A DNA stretch of 7,614 nucleotides from Bacillota bacterium (GTDB taxonomy: Bacteria; Bacillota; Bacilli; Bacillales; Cytobacillaceae): the NCBI GenBank assembly GCA_030705745.1, contig JAUZPT010000133.1, positions 1-7,614 on the forward strand. Direction: 5' to 3'. Numbering within the stretch: the stretch's first letter is position 1; each line of letters begins with the position of its first letter. The position numbers were made by a program, and so were the translations under genes. Positions 5,861 to 7,614 of this stretch are shown here, piece after piece. The notes under the pieces were generated by a model. The model saw only the letters and a program-made list of their open reading frames with translations, was not told the DNA's origin and did no database searches.

Positions 5861-7489
5861 TTATTTTCTTTCAGATGCTTTAGCCCAATACCAATCATTG
5901 ATATTGAAATAAGCTGTAGACAATGAAATCTTAATGCCTTTTAAGTCTTTATTGATACCGGCACTTAGTTTCGGATGGTGTGACCAAATTAATATCTCAT
6001 GATCAGCCATGTATTTGTGCATAGCTTGGTAGATTTTGATACGCTTGTTGCGATCTTCTTCATTTTTGTAATCAGATAGGAACTTATCGATGTTCTTATC
6101 TTGGATGAAGTTATTGTTATTGCCATCTGGTGGAAGTGCTGTTGAACTAAAGAAGCCTGAGTGTTCTACGTTAGCATTATATCCGCTCCAGCCTAGAATG
6201 AAGCAATCTAATTGACCTTTTGCTAACTTATCAAGGAAAACAGACCACTCATAGCTTCGTACAGTTACTTTAATTCCTAACTTAGCCCAGTCTTGTTGTG
6301 CTACAAGAGCATATTTCTCACGTGTTTTGTTACCGTTATTGTAAGAGAATTCAAGTTCAACCGGCTTGCCGTTTGGACCATAAAGTTTGCCATCAGATTT
6401 CTTTGTATAGCCAGCTTTATTCAAATATTCCATCGCTTTTTTCACATCGTAAGGAAGTGGCTTTACAGATGGATTATTTTGTGGAATTTTCGGATGCATT
6501 GGTCCACTTGATAGAGTTGCTTTTCCTAAATAAATTTTAGAAACAATCGATTGACGGTCTAATCCGTATGCAAGTCCTTTACGGAAGTTTTCGTTATTCC
6601 AAGGTGCTTTGCTTTCATTGAATCCAACATAATCGAAACGGCCTTGATCATAGTTCAAAATCTTCAAGTTCTTATTTTTTGCAACCTGTGGAAGAGTTGA
6701 AGCATTTAAAGATTCAACAAAGTCCACATCACCTTTTAATAGGTTAATTGCCTCTACGTTAGAATCCGGAAGAACTTCTGTGATAACTTGGTCCAAATAA
6801 GGACGTCCATCCCAGTAATTTTTATTTGCTTCTAAAACAATACGCTCATCAGCTTTCCAATCTTTAAACTTATATGCACCTGTACCGATCGGGTGGCGGT
6901 GAATATAGTTGTTGTTGTTATAATCGTCAAGCCCTTTTGGGAATTGGTGCTTCGGTAGGATTGCTGCTCCCGAAATAACATTTACCAAGATTAATGGATC
7001 TTTATGTTTTAAAACGATTTGGACTCTGTAATCATTTACTTTTTTAACTGTTTTAATAGATTCGAAGTCTGTAATATATGTGTTAATTGATTTTGGATTC
7101 GTGTACATTGAATAAGAAAATACTACGTCATCAGCCGTCATCAATTTTCCATCATGGAACTTAACACCTTTACGAAGGTCGAATGTATACGTAAGATGCT
7201 TACTGTCATATGACCATTTAGTAGCCAATGACGGAATAACATTACCGTTGATATCTTGATTTAATAGAGCATCATAAATCATGCCTTCGAGACGGTTTGA
7301 TGCAGAGTCATTAGTTGTGAATGGGATTAAACGTACTGCATCAGCAAAAGTTGAGATGATTACTTTACCGCCTACCTTATGTGGGTCAAAGCCCGGGCGA
7401 GCTGCAGACGCTCCAGTTGTTAATAGACCTCCGAAACCAATGACGGTAGCTAGAGATGTTACTGCTAATTTTTTCTTGAAGTTTTTCAT
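5861..7489 (-). CDS. oppA: Oligopeptide-binding protein OppA (extracellular solute-binding protein, family 5)
   Basis: This 542-residue substrate-binding protein captures peptides outside the membrane and delivers them to OppBC. The family 5 signature region spans about 89-129 (LTYTFDLRKGVKFHDG, then TADDVVFSYS), and GTGAYKF and an LGWSG segment are further family landmarks. The N-terminus is a Sec signal: basic residues 2-7, a hydrophobic core at about 8-25, then GASA followed by ARPGFD, fitting signal peptidase I cleavage after Ala29. No lipobox Cys is present; the only cysteine is Cys429. Gram-positive OppA proteins are normally lipoproteins, so this is unusual. The ATG follows GGAGGAG at 9 nt, and a stop (7507-7505) closes the frame upstream, so a missed N-terminal lipobox is excluded. 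Peptide as ligand is inferred from the operon; other family 5 substrates remain possible. Confidence 0.94.
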   Translation of the reverse strand: MKNFKKKLAVTSLATVIGFGGLLTTGASAARPGFDPHKVGGKVIISTFADAVRLIPFTTNDSASNRLEGMIYDALLNQDINGNVIPSLATKWSYDSKHLTYTFDLRKGVKFHDGKLMTADDVVFSYSMYTNPKSINTYITDFESIKTVKKVNDYRVQIVLKHKDPLILVNVISGAAILPKHQFPKGLDDYNNNNYIHRHPIGTGAYKFKDWKADERIVLEANKNYWDGRPYLDQVITEVLPDSNVEAINLLKGDVDFVESLNASTLPQVAKNKNLKILNYDQGRFDYVGFNESKAPWNNENFRKGLAYGLDRQSIVSKIYLGKATLSSGPMHPKIPQNNPSVKPLPYDVKKAMEYLNKAGYTKKSDGKLYGPNGKPVELEFSYNNGNKTREKYALVAQQDWAKLGIKVTVRSYEWSVFLDKLAKGQLDCFILGWSGYNANVEHSGFFSSTALPPDGNNNNFIQDKNIDKFLSDYKNEEDRNKRIKIYQAMHKYMADHEILIWSHHPKLSAGINKDLKGIKISLSTAYFNINDWYWAKASERK

Positions 7490-7524
7490 TTTTTCAAACT
7501 CCTCCTATCGTGAATGTAATATTA

Positions 7525-7614
7525 TTACTTAACTGTGACTGTTAATGCAGTAACCGTTCCATCTGCGCCAGCATCCGCAGTAGCTGTGAACACCTTGCGA
7601 TTTTTTTCAGGTAA
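7525..7614 (-). CDS. C-terminal end of an unidentified gene upstream of oppA (partial)
   Basis: An open minus-strand frame enters from the right edge and ends in two consecutive stops (7527-7522, TAATAA). The 29 visible residues end KVFTATADAGADG then TVTALTVTVK. Alternating hydrophobic and Thr/Val residues with small residues suggest a final beta strand, as in Ig-like or fibronectin-like modules of surface proteins. This is inference from a very short piece, and the frame may be non-coding. It stops 35 nt before the oppA ATG with no terminator between, so it would be co-transcribed with oppA if real. Confidence 0.45.
   Translation of the reverse strand, partial: LPEKNRKVFTATADAGADGTVTALTVTVK

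Noticed and set aside
6293..6540. Plus-strand open frames inside oppA
   Set aside because: They are antisense to a well-supported coding region, lack ribosome binding sites and are not recognisable proteins.
7516..7545. Possible oppA promoter: minus-strand TTAACA, 18-nt spacer, TATTAC
   Set aside because: The -10 box matches only 4 of 6 bases in AT-rich DNA, and the -35 box lies inside the upstream frame. The true promoter may be outside the window.

Overview
All recognisable genes in this window lie on the minus strand, so transcription runs right to left. Strong AGGAGG-type ribosome binding sites, an AT-rich base composition, a TTG start, a long-form ribosome hibernation factor behind a sigma-B-type promoter, and a sequential five-gene opp operon all point to a low-GC Gram-positive, probably a member of the Bacillales. 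The genus cannot be named from the sequence alone.

In transcription order, the right edge (7525-7614) holds the last codons of an unidentified gene. An oligopeptide ABC importer follows in the canonical order oppA (5861-7489), oppB (4699-5658), oppC (3764-4684), oppD (2750-3751), oppF (1719-2747). A strong hairpin sits between oppA and oppB. oppB to oppF are packed with gaps of 2 to 14 nt, and in two cases the stop codon of one gene overlaps the ribosome binding site of the next. Together they encode one importer: OppA captures peptides outside the membrane, OppB and OppC form the channel, and OppD and OppF hydrolyse ATP. OppA has an export signal but no lipobox cysteine, which is unusual for a Gram-positive binding protein.

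Downstream of opp is an OmpR-family regulator (879-1592) with its own candidate promoter and a clear intrinsic terminator. Its receiver domain has lost the phospho-acceptor Asp (Asn52), the switch Ser/Thr (Gly79) and the conserved Lys (Tyr101). It is therefore predicted to work without phosphorylation. No histidine kinase lies beside it. Its leader carries a perfect 9-bp inverted repeat that would put the Shine-Dalgarno in a loop and the first base of the start codon in the stem.

The last gene is long-form hpf (25-576), preceded by a sigma-B-like promoter that overlaps a weaker sigma-H-like match. The 302-bp gap between hpf and the regulator also carries an exact 12/12 sigma-B consensus on the plus strand (742-767). 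It points into the 3' end of the regulator gene, with no plus-strand gene for it to serve. The most interesting hypothesis in the window is that general stress switches on hpf leftward and an antisense RNA against the atypical regulator rightward.
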